Positions 6,394-13,663 of a stretch of DNA of 16,971 nt are shown here, piece by piece. Under the pieces are notes generated by a model. It saw only the letters and a program-made list of their open reading frames with translations. It did no database searches and was not told where the DNA came from. Source of the stretch: Pseudomonadota bacterium (lineage in GTDB: Bacteria > Pseudomonadota > Alphaproteobacteria > Acetobacterales > Acetobacteraceae). Location of the stretch: the NCBI GenBank assembly GCA_021826485.1, contig JAKAZX010000033.1, positions 1-16,971 of the forward strand. Direction: 5' to 3'. The first letter of the stretch is position 1. Each line of letters begins with the position of its first letter. The translations under genes were made by a program, and so were the position numbers.

Positions 6394-7583
6394 CCGACGA
6401 TCTCCGCGATGCGCGCCTGCGCGGTCGCCAGCAGGGAGGCTGTCGGCGCATCGGTGGTGACCGCCTGCGTCATCATCGCGTCGATCGCAGCGGCAATCTC
6501 CGACAGGCGCGGATGGCGCGGCAGGGTGCGCGCGACCGCGTGCAGCCCGTCCAGCTCATGGTAGAACGGTACGCTGCGGTTCACCGCCGGATCGGCCCAG
6601 GTGGAGCGGCGCACGCCGATGCCGCCTTCCGTCGTGGTCAGCAAATCCATCGCCGGGGTCGCGCAATGACGCAGGAAATCCCAGGCGAGGTCGCGCCGGC
6701 GGCTGCCCGCGGGGATGCACAGCAGCCAGAACACGTTGAGCGACACCGCCGCCCCGCCCTCGCCGCGCGGCAGCGGCGCGATGCCGACCCGGCCGCGCAC
6801 GCGGCTGTCCGCCGCGGTTTCGGCATAGGCCGCGAAGCCGAACCAGTTGGCCATCAGCGCGACCTCGCCCGCGCAGAAGCGCATGCCGGAGGCGACGCTG
6901 TCGATTGCGCGCACATCCGCCGGCACGGCACCCCTGTCGGCGGCGAGGCGGCGCAGGAAATCCAGCGCCGCGACGGCGGCCGGCGTCGTGAGCTGCGGGC
7001 GGCCGGCATCGTCGAACGGCGCGCCGCCGCGTGTCCAGAGCTGCACGCAGAAATCGTAGAAGGAATTGTGGCCGTCGGGAAACAGCGCCAGCACGGTGCC
7101 GCTGCGCCCCGCTGGCGGATCGTGCAGGCGCCGCGCCGCGTCGTGGAACGCCGCCCAGGTCTGCGGCACCGCGATGCCGGCATCGCGCAGCAGATCGGTG
7201 CGGTAGATCAGGCATTGCGGGCCGTCGTGATACGGCATGCCCCAGATGCCGCCGGCGAAATCCTGCAGGCCGAGCAAAGACGGCGTCCAGGCCTGCGGGA
7301 AGTCGGGGATCGGCCGCTGCGTCATCAGCGGGCGCAGATCGGCCACCAGCCCGCCCGCCTGCGCCTCGGCGATCCAGTCGGTCGGCAGGAACGCCAGATC
7401 CCAGTCCGGCCCCGCCGCCTCGCGCCGGTCGAACAGCGCGGCATGCAGCGGATTGAGGTCGAGCGCCACCGCCTCGATCGCGAGCTTGCTGCCGGACGCC
7501 GCGGCGAAGGAGTGCCACTGCTTGACGATCGCGCTTTCGAACGGCGGGAATTTGCGCACCGCGACGCGGAAGGTTTCCATCAT
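6390..7583 (-). CDS. Second ABC-type solute-binding-protein homologue without signal peptide
   Basis: The 397-aa protein resembles family-1 solute-binding proteins. Examples are WGMPYHDGPQCLIYRTDLLRD (near residue 110), the alternating mid-domain, and a region near 240-260 (GMRFCAGEVALMANWFGFAA). It begins MMETFRVAVRKFPPFESAIV, with no hydrophobic signal segment, so export by Sec is not expected. Start ATG 7583 overlaps the dehydratase stop by 4 nt (ATGA) and has GGAGG 5 nt upstream, so a missed longer start is unlikely. The operon already has a proper secreted binding protein at its head. This second one lies between two enzymes, which argues for an intracellular role, for example ligand binding or substrate handling (inference). 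It is distinct in sequence from the homologue at 2049-3131. Confidence 0.75.
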   Translation of the reverse strand: MMETFRVAVRKFPPFESAIVKQWHSFAAASGSKLAIEAVALDLNPLHAALFDRREAAGPDWDLAFLPTDWIAEAQAGGLVADLRPLMTQRPIPDFPQAWTPSLLGLQDFAGGIWGMPYHDGPQCLIYRTDLLRDAGIAVPQTWAAFHDAARRLHDPPAGRSGTVLALFPDGHNSFYDFCVQLWTRGGAPFDDAGRPQLTTPAAVAALDFLRRLAADRGAVPADVRAIDSVASGMRFCAGEVALMANWFGFAAYAETAADSRVRGRVGIAPLPRGEGGAAVSLNVFWLLCIPAGSRRRDLAWDFLRHCATPAMDLLTTTEGGIGVRRSTWADPAVNRSVPFYHELDGLHAVARTLPRHPRLSEIAAAIDAMMTQAVTTDAPTASLLATAQARIAEIVG

Positions 7584-8695
7584 CCGGCCTCCGTGATGTC
7601 GTGCCGGCTGCCCGGCACCGTCTGCCGCGCGACCGCTGCCTCGTCCCAGGCGATGCCGAGGCCGGGGCTCGAGGACGCGACGGCGTGCCCGGCCTCGATG
7701 CGCATGCCCTCGGTGGTCAGCGAGTCGAGCTGCGGGATGTATTCCACCCAGCGCGCATTCGGCACCGCGCAGCACAGCGCGACGTGCAGTTCCATCAGGA
7801 AATGCGGGCAGATCGCGACGTTGCACGTCTCCGCCAGGTGCGCGACCTTCAGCCAGGGCGTGATGCCGCCGATGCGCGCCACGTCGGCCTGCACGATGCT
7901 GCACGCGCCGCGTTGCAGATAGTCGCGGAAGTGCTGGATGCTGTACAGGCTCTCGCCCACCGCGACGGGGATCGAGGTGGCGCGCGCCAGCCGCACATGG
8001 CCGTCCACGTCGTCGGCGGGCAGCGGCTCCTCGAACCAGCCGATATCGGCGGCCTGGTAGTGCCGCGCGCGGCGGATCGCCTCATCGACCGCGAAGGCCT
8101 GGTTGGCGTCGGTGAAGATCTCGAATCCCGGGCCGACCGCCGCGCGCACCGCGGCCAGCCGCGCCACATCCTCATGGATCGGCCGGCCGACCTTGATCTT
8201 GCAGCCGCCGAAGCCGGCGTCCTGCGCTCGCACCGCATCCGCGACCAGGGCGGCGGTGTCGATGTGCAGCCAGCCGCCTTCCGTGGTGTAGAGCCGCACG
8301 CGCTCGCGCGCCCCGCCGGCCATCACATGCAGCGGCAGGCCGGCGCGCCGGCAGCGCAAATCCCACAGCGCGGTGTCGATGGCGGCGAGCGCAAGCGCGG
8401 TGATCGCACCCACCATCGTCGCGTGCGTGCGGAAATGCAGATCGCGCCAGATCGCCTCGACCATCCCCGCCTCCCGCCCGATCAGCGCGGGCGCGAGCGT
8501 GCGCGCGAGCAGCGCGATGACGGAGGGGCCGCCGGTGCCGATCGTGTAGCTGTAGCCGGTGCCGGTCGCGCCATCGGCATCGGTGATGCGGACGATCGGG
8601 GTTTCCTGGCTGACGAAACTCTGGATCGCGTCGGTGCGGACCACCTTGGGCTGCAGATCGACCATGCCGATCTCGACGCGGGCGATGCGGGCCAC
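7580..8695 (-). CDS. Mandelate racemase/muconate lactonizing enzyme family protein (enolase superfamily, probable acid-sugar dehydratase)
   Basis: The 371-aa protein has all catalytic residues of the mandelate racemase subgroup: K166 and K168 (KIKVG), metal ligands D196 (TDANQ), E222 (FEEP) and E248 (VGES), and the D271/H298 dyad (QADVARIGG, CPHFLMELH). Enzymes of this subgroup abstract the proton alpha to a carboxylate; most of those in sugar operons dehydrate aldonic or sugar acids to 2-keto-3-deoxy acids. Racemase or epimerase activity is also possible. Start GTG 8695 follows AAGGA at a good distance, just after the permease stop. The position in the operon after a sugar-type importer and before a dehydrogenase supports a catabolic role. 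Substrate cannot be assigned from sequence alone. Confidence 0.92.
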   Translation of the reverse strand: MARIARVEIGMVDLQPKVVRTDAIQSFVSQETPIVRITDADGATGTGYSYTIGTGGPSVIALLARTLAPALIGREAGMVEAIWRDLHFRTHATMVGAITALALAAIDTALWDLRCRRAGLPLHVMAGGARERVRLYTTEGGWLHIDTAALVADAVRAQDAGFGGCKIKVGRPIHEDVARLAAVRAAVGPGFEIFTDANQAFAVDEAIRRARHYQAADIGWFEEPLPADDVDGHVRLARATSIPVAVGESLYSIQHFRDYLQRGACSIVQADVARIGGITPWLKVAHLAETCNVAICPHFLMELHVALCCAVPNARWVEYIPQLDSLTTEGMRIEAGHAVASSSPGLGIAWDEAAVARQTVPGSRHDITEAG

Positions 8696-8698
8696 GGC

Positions 8699-9547
8699 CT
8701 ATCCTTTCACGCCGCCGAACGTCAGCCCGGCGATCAGATGGCGTTGCACGATGAACGTCAGCGCGAAGGCCGGCACGATGATGATGAGCGCGAGCGCGCA
8801 CATGCCGACCCAGTCGATGGTGAACTGCGAGGTGTAGTCCATCAGCCCCACCGTCAGCGTCTTGGAGGCGACCGAGCGCGTCAGTTGCGAGGCCAGGGCG
8901 TATTCGTTCCACGATGTCAGGAACGCGAAGATCGCGGCGGAGGCGAGGCCGGCGCGGGCCAGCGGGAACTCCACCGCCCAGAACGCCTGCCAGCCGGTCG
9001 CCCCATCGATGCGCGCCGCCTGCGCCAGTTCCACCGGCACCTGGCGGAAGAACCCGTCGGTCAGCCAGATGGTGAACGGCACGTTGAGCGCGAGATAGAC
9101 CAGGATCAGCCCGGGCAGCGTGTCGATCAGGCCGAGCCTACTCCAGAGAATGAACAGCGGCAGCGACAGCGCGACGCCGGGGATGGTGCGCGTCAGCATC
9201 AGGCCGATGAACAGCGCCCCCTTGGCGCGGAAGCGATGGCGCGCGAAGGCGTAGCCGCCGGCGGTGCCGATGGCGAGCGCCAGCAGCGTGCTGGTCAGGC
9301 TGACGATCAGCGAATTGCGTATGTAATGCCCGACCGGCTGGCCGAGCCCGACATCCGGGCGCAGGCCCAGCATGGCAGCGAAATTCTCCAGCGTCAGCGT
9401 CGGTATCCAGACCGGCGGACGCGCCATCACCTCCACGTTCGGGCGGAATGCGGTCAGCATGATCCACAGACCCGGCAGCAGGATCACCACCATCACCAGC
9501 GTGACGCCGATCCCGACCAGCGCGGATTGCAGGCGCGTGCGCTTCAT
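8699..9547 (-). CDS. Carbohydrate ABC transporter permease, MalG type
   Basis: This is a 282-aa inner-membrane protein with about six hydrophobic segments. The first is at residues 10-30; others lie near 78-102, 111-132, 143-162, 200-215 and 245-265. The cytoplasmic EAA loop, which docks the ATPase, reads VELAQAARIDGATGWQAFWA at about 172-191 and ends in EFPLA. The C-terminus GLTFGGVKG is typical of the MalG/CUT1 family. Start ATG 9547 overlaps the partner permease stop by 4 nt, with GGGGGAGG just upstream. With the gene at 9544-10440 it forms the membrane channel for the binding protein at 10478-11836. No cognate MsmK/UgpC-type ATPase gene lies in the operon. Confidence 0.93.
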   Translation of the reverse strand: MKRTRLQSALVGIGVTLVMVVILLPGLWIMLTAFRPNVEVMARPPVWIPTLTLENFAAMLGLRPDVGLGQPVGHYIRNSLIVSLTSTLLALAIGTAGGYAFARHRFRAKGALFIGLMLTRTIPGVALSLPLFILWSRLGLIDTLPGLILVYLALNVPFTIWLTDGFFRQVPVELAQAARIDGATGWQAFWAVEFPLARAGLASAAIFAFLTSWNEYALASQLTRSVASKTLTVGLMDYTSQFTIDWVGMCALALIIIVPAFALTFIVQRHLIAGLTFGGVKG

Positions 9548-10440
9548 GCCGCCTCCCCCAGCGCCACCCGCGCGGCGGACAGCTTGCGCGCGAAGTAGAA
9601 GGTGAAGGCGATCGACAGGATGATCGACAGATACGCCATCGCGTTCGCCGACCCCATCTGCGCGTTCTGAAATCCCGTTGTCGCCATCAGGGTCCACACC
9701 AGCTCGGTGCGCCCCGCCGGCCCGCCATTGGTCATGATCCGCACCATGTCGTACGCGCGCCCCACATCCAGGCTGCGGATGGTCATGGCGATGTAGATGA
9801 ACGGCATCAGGAACGGCAGCGTGATGTAGCGGAAGGTCTGCCAGGCGTTGCACCCGTCCACCCGCGCCGCCTCGATCGGGTCGCGCGGCAGTGCCAGCAG
9901 CCCGGCCAGCAGCAGAATCGCGAAGACGGAGGTGGACATCCACACCTCGCCGGCCAGGATCGACAGGTTGGCGGTCGCACCGTTGACCAGCCAGGCGATC
10001 GGCTGGCGGATCAGGCCGAGCTGCAGCAGCGTGTTGTCCAGCAGCCCGACATTGTCGTTCAGCAGGAAGTTGAACTGGAAGCCCACCAGCACCGGGCTGA
10101 ACATCATCGGGAACATCAGCACGGTGCGCAGCAGCCGCTGCCCGCGCGTCACCTGCGCGATCAGCATGGCGAGCCCGAGGCCGAGCAGCAGTTCCAGGTT
10201 CAGCGCGACGGTGAGGAACACGACGGTGCGGCCGAACGCCCACCAGAACGTCGCGTCCTCCAGCAGCCGGCGGTAGTTGCGCCAGCCGATCCAGCGATAC
10301 AGGCTGGACGGCCGCGTCATGTTGTAGGCGGTGAAGCTGGACAGGAACGAGACCGCCAGCGGCAGCAGCACCACCGCGGCGATCACCACGAAGGCCGGCA
10401 GCAGCAGGAACAGGGGCACCGCCCATCGCGCGCGCCTCAT
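9544..10440 (-). CDS. Sugar ABC transporter permease, MalF/UgpA type
   Basis: This is a 298-aa inner-membrane permease from the ATG at 10440, beginning MRRARWAVPLFLLLPAFVVI. It has several transmembrane segments (8-33, 70-95, 107-124, 163-184, 208-222 and near the C-terminus). The EAA loop at 190-211 (EAARVDGCNAWQTFRYITLP) is well conserved. GTG at 10449 in the same frame would add three residues. I prefer ATG 10440 because it overlaps the stop of a short ORF that has its own ribosome binding site; neither start has a Shine-Dalgarno of its own. It pairs with the MalG-type permease downstream (4-nt overlap). The substrate is expected to be a sugar, polyol or glycoside, by family only. Confidence 0.92.
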   Translation of the reverse strand: MRRARWAVPLFLLLPAFVVIAAVVLLPLAVSFLSSFTAYNMTRPSSLYRWIGWRNYRRLLEDATFWWAFGRTVVFLTVALNLELLLGLGLAMLIAQVTRGQRLLRTVLMFPMMFSPVLVGFQFNFLLNDNVGLLDNTLLQLGLIRQPIAWLVNGATANLSILAGEVWMSTSVFAILLLAGLLALPRDPIEAARVDGCNAWQTFRYITLPFLMPFIYIAMTIRSLDVGRAYDMVRIMTNGGPAGRTELVWTLMATTGFQNAQMGSANAMAYLSIILSIAFTFYFARKLSAARVALGEAA

Positions 10441-10475
10441 TGCGCGCACGTGGGCGGCGGCGGCAGGGCCGGCAT
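10437..10475 (-). CDS. Possible 12-residue coupling peptide with a tetraproline run
   Basis: This ORF encodes MPALPPPPTCAQ. AAGGA, lying in the last codons of the upstream binding-protein gene, is 6 nt before its ATG at 10475. Its TGA (10439-10437) overlaps the ATG of the permease gene as ATGA. The permease itself lacks a ribosome binding site, so translation may reach it by termination-reinitiation from this ORF. Polyproline runs slow ribosomes and need elongation factor P, so pausing here could tune the permease to binding-protein ratio (inference). A chance ORF in GC-rich DNA is the main alternative. Confidence 0.3.
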   Translation of the reverse strand: MPALPPPPTCAQ

Positions 10476-10477
10476 GG

Positions 10478-11836
10478 TCAGTCCTTCAGCAGCCCGGCAT
10501 CCTCCATGATCTGCGTCGCCTTCTTGGCCGCCGTGTCCAGCGCCTCCTTGGGCGTCTTCTGGCCGAGGATGGCGGCCTGGAACTCCGGATAGGAGATGTT
10601 GGAGATTTCGATCCATTGCGGGATGTGCGGCACCGGATAGGCGTCCTCGGCGAGGCTGACCTTCCACACCTCGAACACGTTGGTCATGTAGTCGTCGTGC
10701 TTCGCCTTCACCTCGGCGATGATATCGTCAAAGGCTTTCGCGTTGGCCGGCATCAGGCCGCGATGCGCCTCCAGCATGTTGGTGTCGTAGTCGGTCATCC
10801 AGGTGATGAAGCTGACCGCGGCGGCCTTGTTGTCGCAGGCCTTGGTGATGGAGAAGCCGTGGCTGCCGCTCCAGCCCAGGCGCTTGCCGGTGGGGCCGGC
10901 GGGCGCGCGGGCGACGCCGACCTCGCCGGCGATCTTGGAGTTCTTCGGGTCGTTGAAATAGGCCGCCCAGCCCGGCCAGTCGAAATCCATCGCGATCGAG
11001 CCGGAGGCGAAGCCCTGGCCGATATCGTCCCAGAGGTAGTTGATGGTGCCGGCCGGCACCGCCTTGGCCGCGTAGATGTCCTTGAAGAACTGCAGCGCCT
11101 TCACGCCCGCCTCGGAATTGAACACCGGGCGGTAGTTCTTGTCGAGATACTGCCCGCCATAGCTCAGCAGCATCTCATAGAAGCGGCCGTTCAGCCCTTC
11201 TTCCTTGCCGGCGAACACGGTGCCGTACATGGTCGGTGGATGGGCGAAGAACTCCACCTGGTTGCGGAAGTCGTCGATGGTGTCGGGCGGCACCAGGTCC
11301 TTGCCGTATTTCGCCTTGTACGCGGCCTGGTTCGCCGGATCGGCGTACAGCTTCTTCTGGTAATACATGTTGGAAACGTCGGTGTGCCACGGCAGCAGCA
11401 TCAGCTTGCCGTCGATCACCGCTGATTGCAGCGTGCGCTGGATGAAGGTGTCGCGCGTCGCCTGGGGCACGAGGTCGAACAGGTTGGTGTACAGGTCGCC
11501 GTACTGCGCCATGAAGCTGGTATGATCCCACCCGGCGCACCAGTTGATGTTGCCGGAGGCGAGGTCGGCCTTCAGTTCCTTGTCCAGATCGAACCCGTTC
11601 TTGCTGGACAGGATTTCCACCTTCGCGCCGGTCGCCTTTTCCCATTCCGGGATGCGGGTATAGAGCGGATCGTACTGGTTGCCGCCGATCAGCTTCACCT
11701 TCAGCGTGTAGCCGGGGAACTTGCCCGGGTCCTCGGCCCGCGCGCCGGCCGACAGCGCCAGCGCCGCGCAGGCCCCCAGCAGCGCCGCCGCCAGCGCGCG
11801 CTTGCCTTGCCGCCGCCCGTCCTTCAGGAAACGCAT
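10478..11836 (-). CDS. Secreted extracellular solute-binding protein of the MalFG-type importer
   Basis: The 452-aa protein has a clear Sec signal peptide: a basic start MRFLKDGRRQGKR, a hydrophobic core AALLGACAALALSA, and a likely cleavage after GARA at residue 34. The mature part begins EDPGKFPGYTLKVKLIGG. Family-1 binding-protein traits include WCAGWDHTSFMAQYGD, LPWHTDVSNMYYQKKLYAD and GWSGSHGFSITKACDNKAAA. The frame is open upstream to 11944, but ATG 11836 has GGGAGGA 6 nt before it and gives the signal peptide. It is the first gene of the six-gene minus operon, divergent from iclR. Family members bind sugars, polyols, glycerol phosphates or oligosaccharides; the ligand is not evident here. 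Confidence 0.93.
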   Translation of the reverse strand: MRFLKDGRRQGKRALAAALLGACAALALSAGARAEDPGKFPGYTLKVKLIGGNQYDPLYTRIPEWEKATGAKVEILSSKNGFDLDKELKADLASGNINWCAGWDHTSFMAQYGDLYTNLFDLVPQATRDTFIQRTLQSAVIDGKLMLLPWHTDVSNMYYQKKLYADPANQAAYKAKYGKDLVPPDTIDDFRNQVEFFAHPPTMYGTVFAGKEEGLNGRFYEMLLSYGGQYLDKNYRPVFNSEAGVKALQFFKDIYAAKAVPAGTINYLWDDIGQGFASGSIAMDFDWPGWAAYFNDPKNSKIAGEVGVARAPAGPTGKRLGWSGSHGFSITKACDNKAAAVSFITWMTDYDTNMLEAHRGLMPANAKAFDDIIAEVKAKHDDYMTNVFEVWKVSLAEDAYPVPHIPQWIEISNISYPEFQAAILGQKTPKEALDTAAKKATQIMEDAGLLKD

Positions 11837-11842
11837 CGCCTG

Positions 11843-11849
11843 TCCTCCC
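11843..11849 (-). promoter_or_regulatory. Ribosome binding site of the importer/catabolic operon
   Basis: Minus strand GGGAGGA lies 6 nt before the ATG at 11836. It decides the start of the binding protein against longer open-frame options up to 11944. Confidence 0.75.
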
Positions 11850-11886
11850 TCTTGCCGCGGTTCGCCGCGTCTGTTGTCCTGGCCCG

Positions 11887-11912
11887 ATGAACCATATCTG
11901 AATGATCCATTC
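11887..11912. promoter_or_regulatory. Candidate IclR operator in the divergent iclR/importer gap
   Basis: GAATG-ATC-CATTC (11900-11912) is a perfect 5+5 inverted repeat ending at the base before the iclR GTG. It overlaps a direct repeat, ATGAACCAT (11887-11895) and ATGATCCAT (11902-11910), 8/9 identical and 15 bp apart. IclR proteins commonly bind short palindromes between their own gene and a divergent target operon. The location fits autoregulation plus control of the importer operon. On the minus strand, TATGGT (11890-11895) could be a -10 element, which would put the palindrome upstream of it, between -35 and -10. The promoter call is weak; the repeat itself is seen directly. Confidence 0.45.
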
Positions 11913-12758
11913 GTGAGTGAACACCAGCTCGGCGATCCGGTCAAACGAAACCGTGCCCCGGAGGATGAGGAAAACGGGGAGCGCTACCGCGCGCCCGCGC
12001 TCGACAAGGGTCTCGACATCCTGGAGGCACTGGCCGCCACCGAGGTCGGGCTGACCCAGGCGGAGATCGCCAAGGCGCTCGACCGCTCGCCCTCGGAAAT
12101 CTACCGCATGCTCGACCGGCTGGTGCGGCGTGGCTACGTCGTGCGCACCGATGCGGAACGCTACGAACTCAGCCTCAAGCTGTTCGCGCTGGCGCATCAG
12201 CATCCGCCGCGCCGGCGGCTGGTGTCGCTCGCCATCCCGCTGATGCGCGGCTTCGTACAGGCGGCCGAGCAGTCCTGCCACCTTGCGGTGTTCGACCGCG
12301 GCCGCGTCGTCGTAATCGCGCAACTGGATGCGCCGACCTACTGGGGGGTCGCGATCCGCGTCGGCGCCCATGTCGGCCTGCTCGGCACCGGCAGCGGCCA
12401 CGTGCTGCTGGCGTTCCAGTCCCCGGCGGAACGGGCGATGATGCTGGCCGAGCACGAGGCGGCGGTGGGCGAGCAGCCGGCGCCGCCGGACCTGGAGGCG
12501 CGGCTCGCCGCCCTGCGCACCCGCGGCTATGAGCGGATGGAAAGCCAGCAGACCCGCGGCATCACCAACATCGCCGCGCCGGTGCTCGGCCCGGACGGCT
12601 CGGCGATCGCCAGCTTCTCCTGCGCCTTCGTCGCCCAGGTGGACCCGAGCCGCCCGGGCATCGAGGTGGCCCTGGCGCGGCTGACCGAGGCGGCGGCGGC
12701 GCTGACGGCGCTCGCCGGCGGTCAGATGCTGGCGCGCAACGGCGGCGTGCGGCCGTAG
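11913..12758 (+). CDS. IclR family transcriptional regulator
   Basis: This is a 281-aa protein from the GTG at 11913. The N-terminal winged helix-turn-helix covers about residues 28-80 (PALDKGLDILEAL, LTQAEIAKALDRSPSEIYRMLDRL, RRGYVVRTD). The C-terminal effector domain covers about 100-275 (SCHLAVFDRGRVVVIAQ, SGHVLLAF, RGITNIAAPVLGPDGSAIASF). The frame stays open far upstream, but that part overlaps the importer gene and is not IclR-like. GTG 11913 is the first sensible start and has no clear Shine-Dalgarno, so a leaderless or weakly translated mRNA is possible. It is divergent from the importer/catabolic operon and presumably controls it. Its last 37 bp overlap the convergent permease gene. 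Confidence 0.9.
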   Translation: MSEHQLGDPVKRNRAPEDEENGERYRAPALDKGLDILEALAATEVGLTQAEIAKALDRSPSEIYRMLDRLVRRGYVVRTDAERYELSLKLFALAHQHPPRRRLVSLAIPLMRGFVQAAEQSCHLAVFDRGRVVVIAQLDAPTYWGVAIRVGAHVGLLGTGSGHVLLAFQSPAERAMMLAEHEAAVGEQPAPPDLEARLAALRTRGYERMESQQTRGITNIAAPVLGPDGSAIASFSCAFVAQVDPSRPGIEVALARLTEAAAALTALAGGQMLARNGGVRP

Positions 12759-13663
12759 AGCGAGACCAGCAGCAGGATCACCGCGCCCAGCGCAGCCTCC
12801 ACCGAGGCGGGCGGCAGGCCGAGGCCGATCAGCAGCGTGTTCGCCTCCGTCAGCACCAGCGCGCCGGCGACCGTGCCGGCGATGCCGCCTTCACCGCCGG
12901 TCAGCGCGGTGCCGCCGATCACCACCGCGGCGATCGACTGGAACAGATAGGGCTGGCCGACATCGGCATAGGCGGAGCCGGTGAAGCCCAGCAGCAGCAC
13001 GCCCGCACCGGCGGCGAACAGCGCGCTGATGGTATAGGTCGCCATCGCCATCGCCACCGGCCGGATCAGCGCGTACGGCGCTGCCGCCGGATTGGCGCCG
13101 AGCGCATACAGCCGCTGGCCGAACGGAGAGCGTGCGAGCAGCAGCATCAGCAGCAGCGCCAGCACCGCCGTCGCCGGCACCAGCAGCGGCACCGGGAGCC
13201 CGCCGACGCTGCCGCCGATGGAGACGAAATCGGCGACGAATTGCGGCGCCGAGCCGGCCGGAAACCCCTTCGTCCACAGCAGCACCGCGCCCTCGACGGC
13301 GGTGCCGCTGCCGAGCGTCAGGATCAGCGGATGCACCGCCAGCCCCGCGCTCAGCAGCCCGTTCAGCGCCCCCAGCCCCGCCGCCAGCACCGCGACGATG
13401 GCGCAGACCAGCGCGAACGGCATTCCCTGCCCATAGAGCTGCGCCGCCACCACGTTGCCGAAGCCGATCAGGAACGGCACGGACAGGTCGATGCCGCCCA
13501 GCAGCACCACCAGCGTCTGGCCGAAGGAGGCGACGGCGAGCAGGCTCGCCAGCACCAGCAGCGCACGCACCGCGAACGGCGCGGAATAGCCGTCGATCAG
13601 CAGCGTGCCGAGCAGGTGCAGCCCCGCCGCCATCGCGAACGCTGCCAGAATGCGCCGCGTCAT
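12722..13663 (-). CDS. RbsC-type sugar ABC transporter permease (second of two)
   Basis: The 313-aa polytopic membrane protein belongs to the ribose/xylose/branched-chain permease family. The diagnostic motif GGIDLSV is at 56-62, followed by NGLLSAGLAVHPLILTLGSG and FGQRLYALGANPAAA. The GGTALTGGEGGIAGTVAGAL helix is near the C-terminus. Start ATG 13663 overlaps the other permease stop by 4 nt (ATGA), with GGAG upstream. It is the last gene of the importer operon that enters from the right edge. It overlaps the 3' end of iclR by 37 bp on the opposite strand, which leaves no room for a terminator between them. Confidence 0.92.
   Translation of the reverse strand: MTRRILAAFAMAAGLHLLGTLLIDGYSAPFAVRALLVLASLLAVASFGQTLVVLLGGIDLSVPFLIGFGNVVAAQLYGQGMPFALVCAIVAVLAAGLGALNGLLSAGLAVHPLILTLGSGTAVEGAVLLWTKGFPAGSAPQFVADFVSIGGSVGGLPVPLLVPATAVLALLLMLLLARSPFGQRLYALGANPAAAPYALIRPVAMAMATYTISALFAAGAGVLLLGFTGSAYADVGQPYLFQSIAAVVIGGTALTGGEGGIAGTVAGALVLTEANTLLIGLGLPPASVEAALGAVILLLVSLYGRTPPLRASI

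Noticed and set aside
7601..9598. A 665-codon plus-strand open frame
   Set aside because: It is antisense to the dehydratase and MalG-type permease, both with complete motifs. Its translation is rich in Arg, Gln, Asp and His with no domain, which is the usual shadow frame in GC-rich DNA.
11804..11836. Twin-arginine (Tat) signal on the secreted binding protein (RR near the N-terminus)
   Set aside because: The residues after RR (QGKR) do not fit the S-R-R-x-F-L-K pattern; an ordinary Sec signal explains the sequence.
11721..11912. N-terminal extension of the IclR protein
   Set aside because: The extension is read from DNA that encodes the signal peptide of the binding protein on the other strand and is Ala/Arg/Pro-rich. 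IclR homology begins after the GTG at 11913.
11837..11944. Longer start for the secreted binding protein
   Set aside because: ATG 11836 has an ideal ribosome binding site and begins a clean signal peptide; the extension would bury that signal and overlap iclR.
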